Below, one piece after another: positions 25,174-38,162 of a stretch of 64,000 bases of DNA (the first letter of the stretch is position 1; every line of letters begins with the position of its first letter). Source of the stretch: Morchella semilibera (taxonomy: Eukaryota; Ascomycota; Pezizomycetes; Pezizales; Morchellaceae); NCBI GenBank assembly GCA_009192285.1, contig WBVU01000004.1, forward strand, positions 682,001 through 746,000, read 5' to 3'. The translations under genes and the position numbers were made by a program. Under the pieces are notes generated by a model. It made no database searches, was not told the origin of the DNA, and saw only the letters and a program-made list of their open reading frames with translations.

Positions 25174-27205
25174 TGCTTCTTTTCTTCTTCGCCTGTGCCG
25201 TTACTAGTCGTGAGTTGAGGTGTAGATGTTTCAAGAGCTACAGGCAATAGCTAAGTAGTTAGAGGCCAGATTTTCTGCCTACATGTACAGATAGTACGTA
25301 ATATCTAAATTTACTAAGCATTGACTTATAGTATACTTTCTACGTGCGACAGTAGTTGAAGGCTAAAAGAGACTTTGCGTGTGTGTGCATAGGACATCAG
25401 CCCTAAGTTCTGACATCGTTAAACTGATGGGGGGTCGGCACCAATCAGATTGCTACAAGATGGGCTATGCTTATTTTGCACAAACCCATTCTAAAGTGAA
25501 TATATGTATCTAGTACTATGGTATTCCGTCTTAAACACCACGTACGTTTATGTAAATGGCAAACTATGATTTGGACTGAAATTCCTGGAGAAAGGCTGAA
25601 GGGCATTTTAATCAGAAAAGTGGTGCACTAGGATCAATGTGACGCTGCCCGGCTGCATCAAAGGCGATATGCATCGAATTTGGCCTTGAATATACGAGCT
25701 CGCCACGAGATCGTGTTAGGAAGCTATTAGGTTAATGCTGATTGATCTTGCCGGGCGGATCTGGCTCAGCGCCCCACGTAAGTTTTAGGGCAAGGTGATA
25801 GACCTGTAAACCTCTTGGTTCTATCTTTCCAAAATTCCATGGAATAGTTGCCGCTAGCCGCTACTGAAGAGCGTGAGTGCTCAACGTTCTCTCAACTTTA
25901 ACGGGCTAGATTTTAACCTTCCGGTGATAAATCTTTATGAGCTCGTAGGAGACTACCACGGCCACCAGAGAATCCTATTTATGTGTTATCTACGGAATCC
26001 AGGCATTACATGTTTAGTTGTATGTGGTTCGATACAATGTTGAAGGCTTTGATTGAAAATTCGTAGTTGTAGGTGTTGTGTTCCTTTTATAAGAGCCTGC
26101 AAGGCCGAATGGCCTAGTTTTGAGGGAGTTGATGAAGTTTTGCGCGAATTGCATGATCGAATGCAGAAATAATCATTCGATCCACACCATTATCGGTGTT
26201 TTGCAGGAGTTTGACGTGATCAATGTGAATGAAATGTCACTCAAGGAGTAAAGACCGCTCGCCCTTTATCCTTTCATTCGCTGGGAAGATGGGCATGCTC
26301 TAGGATGAGAGTGATATCGTGGTGATGCGTCTAAAAATTCATAGCCTTGATGTGCGTTGGCCTTGCGGAACAGGAGACCACTCATCCAAAGTATCTGTTG
26401 CCCAACTAGAATAAACTCTGAAACTGAAATTCTGGCTTGATCTAAGAACCACTGTTTTCAGTGACGGAGCCAAAGATTTTGAATAGTCAGTTGGTGGCAC
26501 TCTCTAAGGACCTCGGTCAGGAGGGATGATGAGGGCGGAGGTCATAGAGGAGGTGGAAGAGTGAGTCGATGGACGTGTCAACAAACACTGGGCTACATGC
26601 ATCGCTCCTATCTGCGAATGAGATTAGCCATGCATAACGGAGACTGACATTTTACTTACGGCTGCAAAGATTATCCCCCGAAAAACGGGTGTTTCTCCTC
26701 AGTGAATGAACGGGGTGGTTGCCTTCCAGGAAAAAACAATATCGCCGCCCCCAAGAAATACAGTAGCGTTAGGCGAGGATGGCGGCGCTAACTCGCGAAT
26801 TACCCACCAACACCAACCGAACACTCCTCCGCCTTCTCTTCCTTCTTGGTGCACTCACCACTTATTACACCTTTTGTCTCCATTCCATAAGAAAAGAGTT
26901 TCCGGCACCCTTCGACGGTCGCCTTTATACTCTATCTGCATACCTCCAGCTACCCTTCTTGCATACAAGGCTGTGTTGTGGATAATATACATTCACACAA
27001 TTACAGTACACACACCAATGCGTCTGTCGCCTTTGGAATTGACACTGAAGCGGTTTTCAACCCCACTTCCTGAAGGCAGCCGTTGATAGCTCGATAGAAC
27101 AACTCCTCGAAAAATAAAATCACTCGCCACGAAAAAAAAATATCAATAATTCATAAACGTCTACCGGTTGTCTCTTAGGGGGGTCACGCAGGAGCTTGGG
27201 GTGGA
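25174..27205. other. Intergenic region
   Basis: Upstream of the coiled-coil gene and of the PHD gene, which diverge. A 68-codon ORF at 26779-26985 (plus) encodes one hydrophobic segment (LLRLLFLLGALTTYYTF) and could be a small membrane protein, but I have no further support for it. A TACATGTA palindrome lies near 25281. Confidence 0.4.
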
Positions 27206-30200
27206 ATGGCTCAGCGTGACGATCGTGTTCATTCCGAGAACGAGTCTGGTCGTTTTCAGTCGGCGGATTCCCACCAACAGGCAAGTGATTTCAGTTTAAG
27301 ACTTTATCTTTATTGAAATATATCACTTTCCCTCGTTTCGCAATGCGTTATCGTTATCCATCCTGGAAATGATATACATTTGCGAATGCTCAGTAGAGAG
27401 GAAAATACAAGTAAAAGAGCGAAATATGGAGCTTGCCAGCACATGATGATCCTCCTGGTAAAAGGTCCGACTGCAACAACAGGGCGCTTAAGCATTCTTT
27501 CGAGCAATTATCTAATTGTTGAGCGCTGCCTTCCGAACTCTCTTCACCCATCGATCCTATCATTTCTTGAGCTTCAACCCTGATGCTTCATAACCTACCT
27601 CATAGCCTCTTTCTCTTAATCAGTTATCATTTGTTGCAAGTACAGCTATGCATTACATCATCAGAATCCTCGTCCATTTCTTAGTCCATGGACTTGAACG
27701 ACGGTAGGCATAGACAAATTAGACAAGTACCACAATATGGAGCTTCAGCATCTCTTATATCTACCTATTGGGGCATTCTACTCAGGTCAATTCAATGCTA
27801 ATTGTATTTACTTCTCCTGGGCCATACATGAGCGCTCAAAGAACTAGGGTCTTCATTGTTCCCTTTTTTGGTAAGAGCTCTTGTTTGGCTTGGGTAAGTG
27901 GAGCGAAACCCTTGAATTCCTGAGCTGGGGCGCTCTGGTAGTGGAGAAAGGAATTATGGGCTGAAGCCAATGGCAGTGGAGCACAAGTTCTTTGAGAGAG
28001 TATTGTGCTTGGACAATTGATATTGGTTTTGAGTTTGAGAGAGGAATGGTTTTGGTGTAATTTGAGGTTGAGCTTAAAAGGGGTGATGGTAGGTGGAATG
28101 GAGGTTTATTGGAAGGGCTGAGCTTACAGTTAGTGTTTGTGAGATGGTGATGGTGAGGCGACTTGTGTCCTAGCAGGATGAAGTCCAAAATAACTGAAAA
28201 GATCTGATGCATAGCTTAAAGGCTTATCATTTTTCATAAGCTTTACTGATACTAAGCTTCTGGGCAACCTGGCGACCAATTAACTAACGTTTTAAAACTG
28301 TAGGAGCGTGTACAGGCGCGTACAAAGGCATACCCAGAGCAAAATGGGCATCAGGTACCAACTTAAGGATCAAAGGCCCATTTTTCCCTCAAATACTAAT
28401 ATGAGACAGTTCACTCGTCTCGACCCTGCCAATGGTAGAGACCTGGGCCGAATCCAGCCCTCCATGACGAGCAACAAGTTCCCCAGATCTAGCTTAGTAG
28501 CGCGTAAAAGTGCGCAAAGCTATCAGCCTACTGGGCGCCCACGGGGGCGCCCTAGTAATAAGCCTCGACCAGGAGAAAATCCCTTGCCTCGGCCCAGGGC
28601 CCCCTCAGAAGATCGGCATCAAACAGTAACGGGAACTAATGGGACAGAAATTGATAGATACATCAGCAAGAAAGATGAGGATGAGACAAGTAAAGTTCCA
28701 TCTAGAAAGAACGATAGGGCGGGGGTTTCCGGGGGCGCGCAAATACCACAGGAACGGGCGGGCCGTTTGAGTCCTAAGGAAGATTCGGGCATATACAAAA
28801 GGTCTGGCCTCTCAATGACTACGGATAGCTCGGATGCAACAGGAGAATATCGCCCAGTAAACAATGAGCCACCAAAGTCTAGATTCAAACGGTTTGCTTT
28901 GCCTAGCTTTGTCTCTCAATAACTCGAACTGATAATTTCAAAAGTACCTCCGAGATAGATATAGAATGTCTGCCGCAGGACCGTAGTACATACATAGCTA
29001 GGGACCGAACTCTTCCGACAGAGTCTCAATTCTTCTCGCCACCTGAGTTGAAAACCGATAGACTTTCAACAGATTTAAGGCCAACTGCTTCGTCACTCCC
29101 CAGCGATCATAATTACCCCAGGCTGGCTACAATACACGGGAAGTCCGAAACCGATATTGTAAACCCTATCTCAACATCAATATCTAGCGGCAACACGCCG
29201 CCACAATCTTACTCTTACTCGGGACGAAAGAGGGCGCGTTGCGCGAATCCCTCACTCTGTACTAGGTGTGGAAAGCCAGGCGAACCAACCAACGACCTCA
29301 TTCCTTGCTCTGAATGCGAACAGCCGTACCATAGCTTATGTCATCGGCCTGCAAAGGCTATACTAAGGTAAACTTCTACCCTTTTTCTCTCTCCCGCCCC
29401 TCGAAATGATAAATAACGTTATGTCTTATAGTAGTAAAACCTGGAGATGCCAGCGCTGCATAACCCGCTCTGAACAGCAGTCTAATGCGTCCACTCCAAA
29501 GGGGCAATCATCCAACTCCATCTCCTCTGAAACTTCTGCCTCGTCGGTAACTTCTACCGCACTTATCCCCGTATCAAAAGGACCTTCGGTTAAGTCCGGT
29601 ATACCCAGGGCCAATGGTACCGAACATCTTCGAAACGATGATGCGCGCCCGGAAGATATAAATTCTTATTCTGATGATGGCCGTCGGATGATTAAACGAC
29701 TCAAGGGCGGTATATCTACCCAACATCAGTGGCCAACGGAAGGTCCTGTCTTTGGTGGTGGATTGGCAAGATCAAAGATTTTTCATGGAAGTCAAACGTT
29801 TGCCGTCGTAATCGACAGCCATTCCCGGAGCACATCGGCATCTACCGATGGCAAGCGGGATGATCATCAGGGCTTTGAACCTTCAGCTACTACGAAAGTC
29901 CCTCAAGAGTGGGTTGCAAAGCGTGCAGGTATTGCGAACCGTTCATCGTCTCCTCCCCCGGCGCCTAGAGTCTATTCTGAAGACTTAAGCACACTAAAAC
30001 GGACCCGTCTTCCATCAGAGATAAAAGATTCACAGGAAATGGATTACGACATCGTCGATGCCCAAATGAGCTTAGATGCAGATCCCCACTCACCAATGCA
30101 GGAGCGTAACATGCACACTTACAGCGTGCATAACAACACTTTAGGATCACTGCCGCCTTGGGCGAGGGAATCAAATAGGCCCTTTAGATATGATGATCAA

Positions 30201-32013
30201 TTTAACTATGATGAGCAAAGGACACTCCATGAAAACAGCTCTCCCCATTATTCTCCAAGCGTAGGAGACCGCGAAGGAAATGAAACTGGATGTTACATGA
30301 ACCGGGAATATCGTGAGGCATCATCTCCACCTTATAGCCCGCCTGAATTCTATGGAGACCTTGGAAAGGACCCGACACATATTCCGCTGCCTCAAACGAA
30401 AGAACATTCGAAAAATAACGACGATGGGTTTTTCTGCGTAATGTGCCATTTTTATGTTCAAAACAATACGCAATACAAAAACAATATCTGGTATGCATCT
30501 GGTTCTTCAGCACTTGTTTCTACTACTAATTTCAACCAAAATTAGCGGGGCCTGCTCTCCTTCTGGCCCTCCGCGACGGAATCCCCGGGTTACTCAAGAA
30601 TCATCGCAGGCGACGTCTCAAAGAACGGCAAGACAACCACGGCATCCAAATGGTTCAAAATCCCACCGAAGAAGGTCGCGTAAGCAGCGCCATGGGCATT
30701 CTGGGTCCGCTTTACTTCCGGGTTTACAGAGTCATGAGGCATCCAAGAACTCGACACACGAGGAATTTTGTTCTGTGTCTTCGACTAGATTTCAATCATC
30801 GAAAGATAAAGTGATTGAAAAGTACCAAATGAAACCTGGAGCGCCTGTTCCAGTTCCGGGACCAAAACCGCGAATAATAAGCGTACTGCGAAAAAAAAAA
30901 GATGAGGAACCTATAAAAAACACATTGGAACCGCGTGCCAGCTCGTGTGATCCTGATACAGGAGAGAACTCGCTGGCTGTCGCTGCTAACGAGGAATCCC
31001 GGAAATCTATTAGATCTAGCAACTCTACAGGTCCAGCAAGAAAGTTTCCTAGCACACCTATTCCCCATGACTCGCCGACTCGGAAAATGGTGAACACCAC
31101 TGAGCGTCCAGTGAGTCGTAGCAGTGATGCTCCTCCGAAGAAAATACCGCGACGACCTGCAGTTAAAAATGCAAACGGGTCAATTCAATTCACTGATTCT
31201 GATGACTCTGATGATCCAGTGAATGATAGCGCCAGAATTAAAATGCTTGAGAAAAGGTTAGAAGAACAGAAAAGCTGCACGAAGAACCAGAGGAACGAAG
31301 CTAGAAGGCTGCAGGAAAAACTCACAGATGCCGCAAAGGAGCTAAAGAGGGTCCAAGGGGAGCTCAACGCTGCTCTGGCTCAAGTACGCAAAATTAAGAA
31401 ATCAAATCCCGTACAGCTGGACCAAAATGACGAAACGAAGGCATGTGACAAGCTGTCAAAGCTCCCTACAGGAAAGCTAGCAACTGTGCCTCTAAAATTA
31501 AAGGATCTCTATAAAGATATTGATTTTTCCGCATCTTTGCCTTGGCCTTGCTCCCCTGAGCTTCCTGAGCCGGATCCGAGTACTTTCCGTAAACCGGGGT
31601 GGCGGAAACAGCATCAAAAATTTGACACCAAAAGAATTCTGAAGCTCCATCTTCATCGCCAATTAATCCGCGTTAAAAGCCCACCGCTCTTGGTTACACC
31701 CGGGTCGCCTTACGGCCTAATTAATTCTCATGGGGACACCCGGAGTAATAGTTTGGACGATGAGTATAGTGAATATTCTCTGGGGGAGCCTGAAACTATC
31801 GATGAGTTCCTAGGGTTTCCAGAGAATATGGTTCCAGCTGTTAAAGACGGGGTCCTGGGATTTCGGCCCGGAATTATCGTATGTTTCCGCTCTCTGACCT
31901 TGATAGGGGTTTACAGCTACTAACGTGAGTAGAACCAACGAACCCGACGTCTCGATCGAAACGTCCAGCACTATAAAGTCCGGACCCCTGGAGCTCTTTT
32001 GGATAGGATTTGA
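27206..32013 (+). CDS. AT-hook and PHD-finger chromatin protein
   Basis: Large probable nuclear protein of about 1167 aa. Exons: 27206-27280, 28304-28354, 28410-28891, 28945-29367, 29432-30490, 30546-31878 and 31933-32013; all joins are in phase. An AT-hook core (GRPRGRPSNK) lies at about residues 80-92. A PHD finger lies at about residues 306-354: CTRC, IPCSEC, YHSLC and, after an intron, WRCQRC, giving the C4-H-C3 ligand set that usually reads histone H3 tails. A second CxxC pair (FCVMC) faces ICGAC created by the next splice. A coiled coil spans about residues 920-985, and the C-terminus is basic. The first intron is weak evidence: 1,023 nt with a GC-AG border (CAG|GCAAGT). If it is wrong, translation could start at ATG 28344. 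Most of the protein is disordered and Ser-rich; the function is not recognised. Confidence 0.78.
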
Positions 32014-32940
32014 CCTGGGGACACCTGCCGGATTCACCGTCTCCTACCTTTCTTCTGCCCCCGTGACTAAGCTTTTACCTCTTCACCTTAGCAACCTCGA
32101 TTCTGTATAATATGGTTAGGGTTAATTATCTTGGTGATTAATGATTTTCGTACCTGTCCTGGTCTTTCGTTCCATTTTATTTTGGGTTAATATTTACTTG
32201 GTGTTTCGGAACTTTTAGAGCCTGCTTTTGCTGGAAAGGCGCATTGGTTTGGTTCTCTATCTTTAAAAGTTTTTATGTCTCTTTACGAACCTTGTTTACT
32301 TCCTAGCGGAAAGGGGGAGAGAGTAAACTTTTTATTTGTTCATATTGTAATGGGTTTGATCCAATCCATAAAGTGGTTCGGTGGCCATGCATGTTAACCT
32401 CTTTCTGGTCCCCATTGAAGGAAATGAAATCTTGAGTGGCCTTGCTGTTTTAGACCGACTACTACATGTACGTATTACAATTTCGATCGCTTTCTTCTGT
32501 GAGGGAAGTCTGTATGTAGATGCTTGATCGAGTATCATCACCTGAAAATAAAACATCATTACTCAATACCTGCAAGGTATGCTACTGAATACATGTATTC
32601 GAGTATGCGGCTTCACCGCGAGAACTGAAAATGCCTTCCCCGCTTAATTAATCGATTAGGGGCTTCGTCTGTACTGTAGTTCTAATCGAATCTCACCACC
32701 GGTCTAGAATGCCCACCTCCCGTTAAGTAGTATTTTCAATTCGAAGGCTGGCATCTTTGCGAGCGGAGAAACAATTATCCGAACCCACGAGTTGTGGCGT
32801 TGGTGTAACCTGTTTGCGAGGCGCAAATCATTCCAAACGACATCATTGATTTCCAAGCAGTGCCAACGATCTCTGACAGACCCGACCAACCATCGCTGCA
32901 GCATTTGGAATCAGAACAGAATATTATCGCATTATCACCC
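32014..32940. other. Intergenic region between PHD gene and GRX5
   Basis: Contains GTTAGGGTTA near 32115 and two TACATGTA palindromes (near 32463 and 32590). No gene seen. Confidence 0.5.
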
Positions 32941-33547
32941 ATGGCATCCATCTTCAGATCACCGGTATTCAGACAGGTAGGACTTTCCCTCCGGTCCCAA
33001 GATTGTTTCATTGAAACCATTCATTATTGTTATAGACTACTGCCCGAGTCCTGCGCACATCATCGCAGCCGCTCCGGGGGCTGCAATTCCAACAGATCCG
33101 TCGCCTCTCAGAAGACACACGCAAGACCATTGATGGAGTGCTACAGACGGCCCCTGTGGTCCTGTTCATGAAGGGTACTCCGGAGATGCCGCAATGCGGA
33201 TTCTCGCGTGCATCCGTGCAGATCCTCGGGCTGCAGGGTGTTGACCCAACAAAGTTCGCCGCAGTCAATGTTCTGGAGAACGACGAAATTAGACAGGGTT
33301 TGTCTTCCTCCTTCCCCTTCGCTTCTCCCTCCAGTAATGGTTGGGGGGTTAACTCTGTCGGGCGATAGGGATCAAGGAATTCTCCAACTGGCCCACGATC
33401 CCCCAATTGTATGTGAACAAGGAATTTATCGGGGGTTGCGATATCCTTGTCTCAATGCACCAGTCTGGTGAGCTTGCGGAATTGCTTGAGAAGGAGCAAG
33501 TGCTTGCTCCCCCGGAAGAGACACCCGAGGGGGGTCAGAAGGCATAA
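32941..33547 (+). CDS. GRX5: Mitochondrial monothiol glutaredoxin Grx5
   Basis: Monothiol glutaredoxin that passes [2Fe-2S] clusters from the ISC scaffold in the mitochondrial matrix. Exons 32941-32976, 33036-33297 and 33369-33547 join in phase, giving 158 aa. The first 45 or so residues are basic and Ser/Arg-rich without acidic residues, a typical mitochondrial presequence. The core has [18 protein letters not shown], with the CGFS active site at residues 66-69, then [19 protein letters not shown], which includes the glutathione-binding TIPQLY and GGCD motifs. Length and motifs are normal; a short acidic tail ends the protein. Confidence 0.96.
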
Positions 33548-35078
33548 AGGGCGCCTTGGGATACGATTAGGTCTATAACTTAAAAAAATGAATGAAATCC
33601 TTTCTCCGCTCCCGGGTGAGATTGATAATACTTCTGTTCATATCTGTAACTAGTAGGTGCATAGAGGGAGGGCTATAAAATTATGTTTATAAGAGCGCTA
33701 TCTCTATTTTTTTGTTTCGGCTTCCAACGTACATATCATGCATAGAGGACTGACAACGGGGGTTTAGCACATAATTACATCTACCTCATACACATGAAGT
33801 AGTATAACTCAAGTTTTTTTTAGGAGAAAGACAAATTCATTCCATCGCAGATTATGCCCTTTCTCAATGCCTGATGGCTCCATTGAACTCTCGAACGTCA
33901 AGTGGGCTCCCACTCAATTATGGGGCTGAATTATTTTGAGCCAGTTTTTTATTTTCACTTCCTCTTCTTTTTTTCTTGGAGGTTAAAAACTGTGGTCTTT
34001 TAGGTCTCGAAGATCTCAATTCAGCCCTTAGATTGAGATCTGCGGCAGCGGAGGGAAATAAAGCCACGAGATGTTTGAGGGGCACGCGAGACAGATACGG
34101 ACGACAGAAAATGCGGGGTTAGCACGTGTTTTTCTGGTAGGAAATTGATCTCTTTGGTAAGTACATAAATACATGTAGTAATTGGCTGAAACTTGTACCT
34201 ACATGGCAATATACCCGGACGTACAGGCCTCGAACTCTGCCGGGATCTGACACAGAAACTTCAGACCTGGAAATTTGGTCAACATTTAGACCAATAGGCT
34301 TTTTAGTTTGATCTGCTAAAGGTAGTACAACCATCTCTTTTAATAAGGATATGTTGGTTGAGGTTCCAACACGTGTTCATATCATTGTAATAACCTTATT
34401 CTATCCTCTCTTAAAATGCAGGTGAATTGCTTCTGGGCTAGGCTTCTTCATTGGACTGTTTTACCCGGGAGTGTTTTGTGATGACTGCCTATGGTTGAAC
34501 TACAACTACCCAGCTAATGAATATAAAAGATTAGGACTGGACCCGTTGCCTATACTGTGATTTCTAAAAGTTCCGATTTCTTAGACTTGGTATGTAACAG
34601 GCCAGGAAGCGTTAGCGCAAAAGGCATCGAGTGCTATTTCATGAAGAAGTCTTGTGCTCTTAGAGGTGAGATTTGTGATGCTTATAATGCTCAGAACTGA
34701 GTTCTTATCGGGCCTATACATGTAGTTAATAAGCCTCGTAAGATTTATACATCTCAGCCCTGGTCAATTCTTCTAGAGCATACGCATGCCAAGCATCATT
34801 CCATTGAAACACTCTGAGTTCATTCCTTAATAAATAAATAAAAAAGCACAGAAAAGAGTGCTCCATGTTATCACATTATCGTGTTTTTGAGGCTTCCTCC
34901 TCGCCATATGGTACATAGAATGCGTCCCTAACGCGTTTTACTCAACGCCGAGATCTTCCCACAATGTCGACCCCCAAACCCTCAAAATTCCACCCCCACA
35001 AAATACATGTACCTATTTCCAGGCCACCACCATAACCACTCCAACACCTGTTGTAGTCTCAAGTTCTGGATTAGGAGC
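33548..35078. other. Intergenic region
   Basis: No supported gene in about 1.5 kb. Contains three TACATGTA palindromes (near 34171, 34720 and 35003). Confidence 0.45.
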
Positions 35079-35516
35079 ATGACTACATTGAAGGCCATGA
35101 AGCCCTGGTACCCCCTCCCCGAGGAGATAGAGAGCCTCGTTTCCCAAGTCGAGGAATTCTACAAAAGCTTCGTCCTTGACATGCGTCTTCTCTGCGACTT
35201 TCCTCCTGAAGCCTATAGTGGGTTATCTGCATGGCACAAAAAGCTGCAGAGGGAACGTCGGAGAGCCTTTAGAGTTGGTCCAGTCCGTCTCATGGATTAT
35301 TTGTTTGATTGGCTAAGACCTTGTCCTACGGCTGATCAGAAGAGAACCGAATATAACTATTCCGAGGATCCAAAGGACTGGACCGCAGCGTTCTTGGAGG
35401 AGGCCCGCCGATGCTATTGGAAGGACGTGCTAGACTGTTGTGAGGTGTCGACTATGTGGAGGAAGCCCGAGGAGATTGAGAAGGACAAGGAGAAGGACAA
35501 GGAGGAGGAGGTCTGA
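35079..35516 (+). CDS. Orphan hypothetical protein
   Basis: Single-exon ORF; the same frame opens at 35007, but the second ATG at 35079 gives a more protein-like start (MTTLKAMKPWYPLPEEIESL). The 145 residues are helical, rich in Trp, Arg and Glu, and end in a charged EKDKEKDKEEE tail. There is no signal peptide, membrane segment or known motif. Composition looks coding, and no family is recognised; probably lineage-specific. Confidence 0.5.
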   Translation: MTTLKAMKPWYPLPEEIESLVSQVEEFYKSFVLDMRLLCDFPPEAYSGLSAWHKKLQRERRRAFRVGPVRLMDYLFDWLRPCPTADQKRTEYNYSEDPKDWTAAFLEEARRCYWKDVLDCCEVSTMWRKPEEIEKDKEKDKEEEV

Positions 35517-36290
35517 TGATCTGGTTGGGGTTCTACAGGTGCTACCGTAAGTACACCGTTTGAAATTATGATTCTGAACCGGCTGCTAACTTTGAGAGAA
35601 AGATTTGTACTACATGTCATACTCGAAATCGGAAAAAACCTACTCAGGTATCATTTGACAAATAATACGTAAGTAAAAGCTTATTTCGTCGGTGGTAAAG
35701 TAATTTGCGCCCGTGATCAACGTTGCAATTGATAGTAACATTCTGTAGGATGCACAGTCGAGCAACACTTTCTACCAACTAGAGGCTACAACACTGTCAG
35801 AGTAAAGGGGGGTGGGGACGACTAGAACAATTTAAATTAAGATCGTATCACTGATTGAGTAACTCTAATAAGACAACAGGGGAAAAAAAGATCTTTATTT
35901 TGATTTTTTTGTGTAATATTGATACAAAGAAGAATATAGATACCTCTACTTAACGATAGATAAACATAATGAAGCGCCAAGCACACAAATAAGCCCGGTA
36001 AGACAGATATCCTCACAAGAAACAAAAAGCCAAGCAAACCAATTCGTAAAGCCGGAAGGAAAATCGTAAAACATCAATCCACCAGTATCCTAGAAAATCC
36101 CACCCAGGAGAGAAAAACAGAGAAAGACAATCCTCGTGCCAACCCAGTAAGTATCAAATACCCAACCGCGAGTAAGTGACCTATAGTACGCCATGAAGAA
36201 AAAAATAATACAGAGAAGACCCATCAACACAAAATCCACTCCAGTACTAGAAAAGAATTGTGGCCCGAACTCAAACAAAGAAATCCACTT
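35517..36290. other. Intergenic region
   Basis: Between the 3' ends of two convergent genes. AT-rich, no gene seen. Confidence 0.5.
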
Positions 36291-37479
36291 TCACTCCTCT
36301 GACAGATCCTCCTCTTCCTGAACTACATCAAGCCCCCTCATCCCTGATGATCTGTTTCTGTAAGCACCTCTTGAACTACCCCTGGTGCCATTGCACCAAT
36401 TGTATCGTCTGCCCGAGCCATCATATTCTCTCCTTGAGTACTTCCACTGCCTCCCACGGGATCCGCTATATCCACTCCAGGAATTGCTCCTGGGGCCTCT
36501 GTACGCCCTATCGATAGGTGGAAGTCTCGACATAGGCGCTGTTTTCATACTACCCAATGGTGGCCTTCGTAGCGGTGGTACTGGTCCTGTCGGGTGTCCC
36601 GTGAACAGTTGCTCCATCTCCGGCGATGTGGGCACACCCAGAGATAATATTTGTGCTCCCTCAGGTCCTGCTTCTTTCGAAAATGTACTATATCCATGCC
36701 CCCCTCTACTCTCATGGAAAAGCGGTGAGCGGTAGGTGTCCTTAGAACCTGTTCGCCTCCAGGCTTTGTATGTGTATTCAGGTTCACACCGTCGGTTACG
36801 GCCACGCCAATTGGTGACAGAGAGTGATCCAAAGATAGAGTGACGGCGTGGATCATGAGGGATGTCGGATTTGGTACGGGGAAAATTTCGGCGAGAACGG
36901 TACCATTCTATCGGAATTAGGTATTAGATTGTGACTGGGAGGAGGGGTGCTTTGATTTATGTGGATAAGTTACAGGTGGCACGGGTACAAAGGGGGGTGC
37001 AAGTGCGAGTTAGCGCACAAAGGAAGGTTAATAAAGTACTTTTTGCGAGATAATACTGCAAGTGAATTGGTGCCACCCCGAAACGCATGTGAGAAATGAA
37101 ATCCAATATAACACACACCTTTCAAAGGAGCAACATCTTTAGCTCTCCAGGGCCTTCTCTCCTCTTGCTCAGGAGAGTATATCAGTTCGTTTGCAGTGGC
37201 ACACCATATACACCCGGCAACGATTGTAAATATCACAGCAACGAGTCCAAATACCATTATGACAATGAATATTCCACTCCGCGGAGACCCTGCCCCCCCT
37301 CCTATTGGCCGAGCTATTTCATCCGGGGGGTCAATTACATCTTCGTATTCGGGATGCCTATGAACGCCCTGAAGCCCGATGTGATTGAGAATTGTATGCA
37401 GGAGCTCAGATGGCGCCGAGGTTAGTTGAGGAATTGGCGCCATTATAGCTGCAGTGATTGCAGCACAAGCATATGTCAC
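36291..37479 (-). CDS. Single-pass membrane protein with basic, proline-rich tail
   Basis: Hypothetical protein of 325 aa from exons 37479-37119 and 36907-36291, joined in phase across a 211-nt intron. The N-terminus (MTYACAAITAAIMAPIPQL) could be a signal peptide or part of a longer start. One strong membrane helix (SGIFIVIMVFGLVAVIFTIV, about residues 68-90) is followed by WCATANELIYSPEQEERRPW and a long tail rich in Arg, Ser, Pro and Gly, including RGSSRGAYRNRSSG. The tail is probably cytosolic. Many ascomycetes have short-ectodomain, single-helix proteins of this style with unknown role; I do not assign a family. Confidence 0.68.
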
Positions 37480-37995
37480 CCTAATGTATCGTGTGATTTT
37501 GTGGGGGGAATAGAAGGTATGAAGAGGGAAAGAAGAAAGAAGAGGGGAAGAAGGAGTAGAAGAAGGCTACTAGTAGAGAGGGGGCAGTGTGATCTATCTA
37601 TGAGGAATGCCAGGGTGAGTGACGGAGGCGTACACCAGGTGTAAGGTGCGGTAGTTGTGGTGTGCTGGGCTGGATCTATGCCTTGCGGGGATACCTGAAT
37701 CTAAGACTACTGTGACTGATCGTCTCAGTGCCTCAACGAAAGCCAAACCTGTTGGAAGGTAAAAGTATTAAACCCTGGTCTCGCTTATCCTCAGATGGTG
37801 CAGAACTATCACCAAATAGCTCGATGCGTGACGATATTGCCCCACAATGCGCAATCTATTTAATGATGCGGAAGCATGCGAGAGATCGTGATCTGAAAGA
37901 AGGTAGGCTGATACTCGAAGGGAAGGAGCACAAGTGGGGTATTCATCACCACTACCAATCCTCTCAAAAACGGAATGCCTCTCAGAGGTTTCGCC
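37480..37995. other. Non-coding region before inverted repeat
   Basis: Overlapping ORFs on both strands end inside the adjacent inverted repeat and lack family features; I do not call them as genes. Confidence 0.4.
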
Positions 37996-38162
37996 GTACA
38001 GTCTTTCACCGTCTCTTGACGAATACTGCCAGTTGACGATTCTGATTCTGAACAGTACATATCGCAAGAAACAGCCAACCTGCGAGATCTCCAGTCCTAC
38101 AATTTCCATTGGCCTAAAGTGTCAACTGGCGGTATTCGTCAAGCGACGGTGGACGACTGTAC
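37996..38162. repeat. Long inverted repeat (42-nt arms, 83-nt loop)
   Basis: The arm at 37996-38037 is the reverse complement of 38121-38162 with four mismatches, starting GTACAGTC on each outer side and ending CCAGTTGAC at the loop. The loop, 38038-38120, is not self-complementary by eye. Transcribed, this would form a stable hairpin. It could be a foldback element, a remnant of an inverted duplication, or a hairpin RNA source. Confidence 0.75.

Noticed and set aside
26706-27086. 126-codon ORF and an overlapping 68-codon ORF with one hydrophobic stretch
   Set aside because: They overlap in different frames just before the PHD gene; the 68-codon one might be a small membrane protein, but nothing beyond one hydrophobic segment supports it.
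37728-38109. Overlapping ORFs on both strands around the 42-bp inverted repeat
   Set aside because: They end in or cross the repeat arms and have no family features; the structure is better explained as a repeat.
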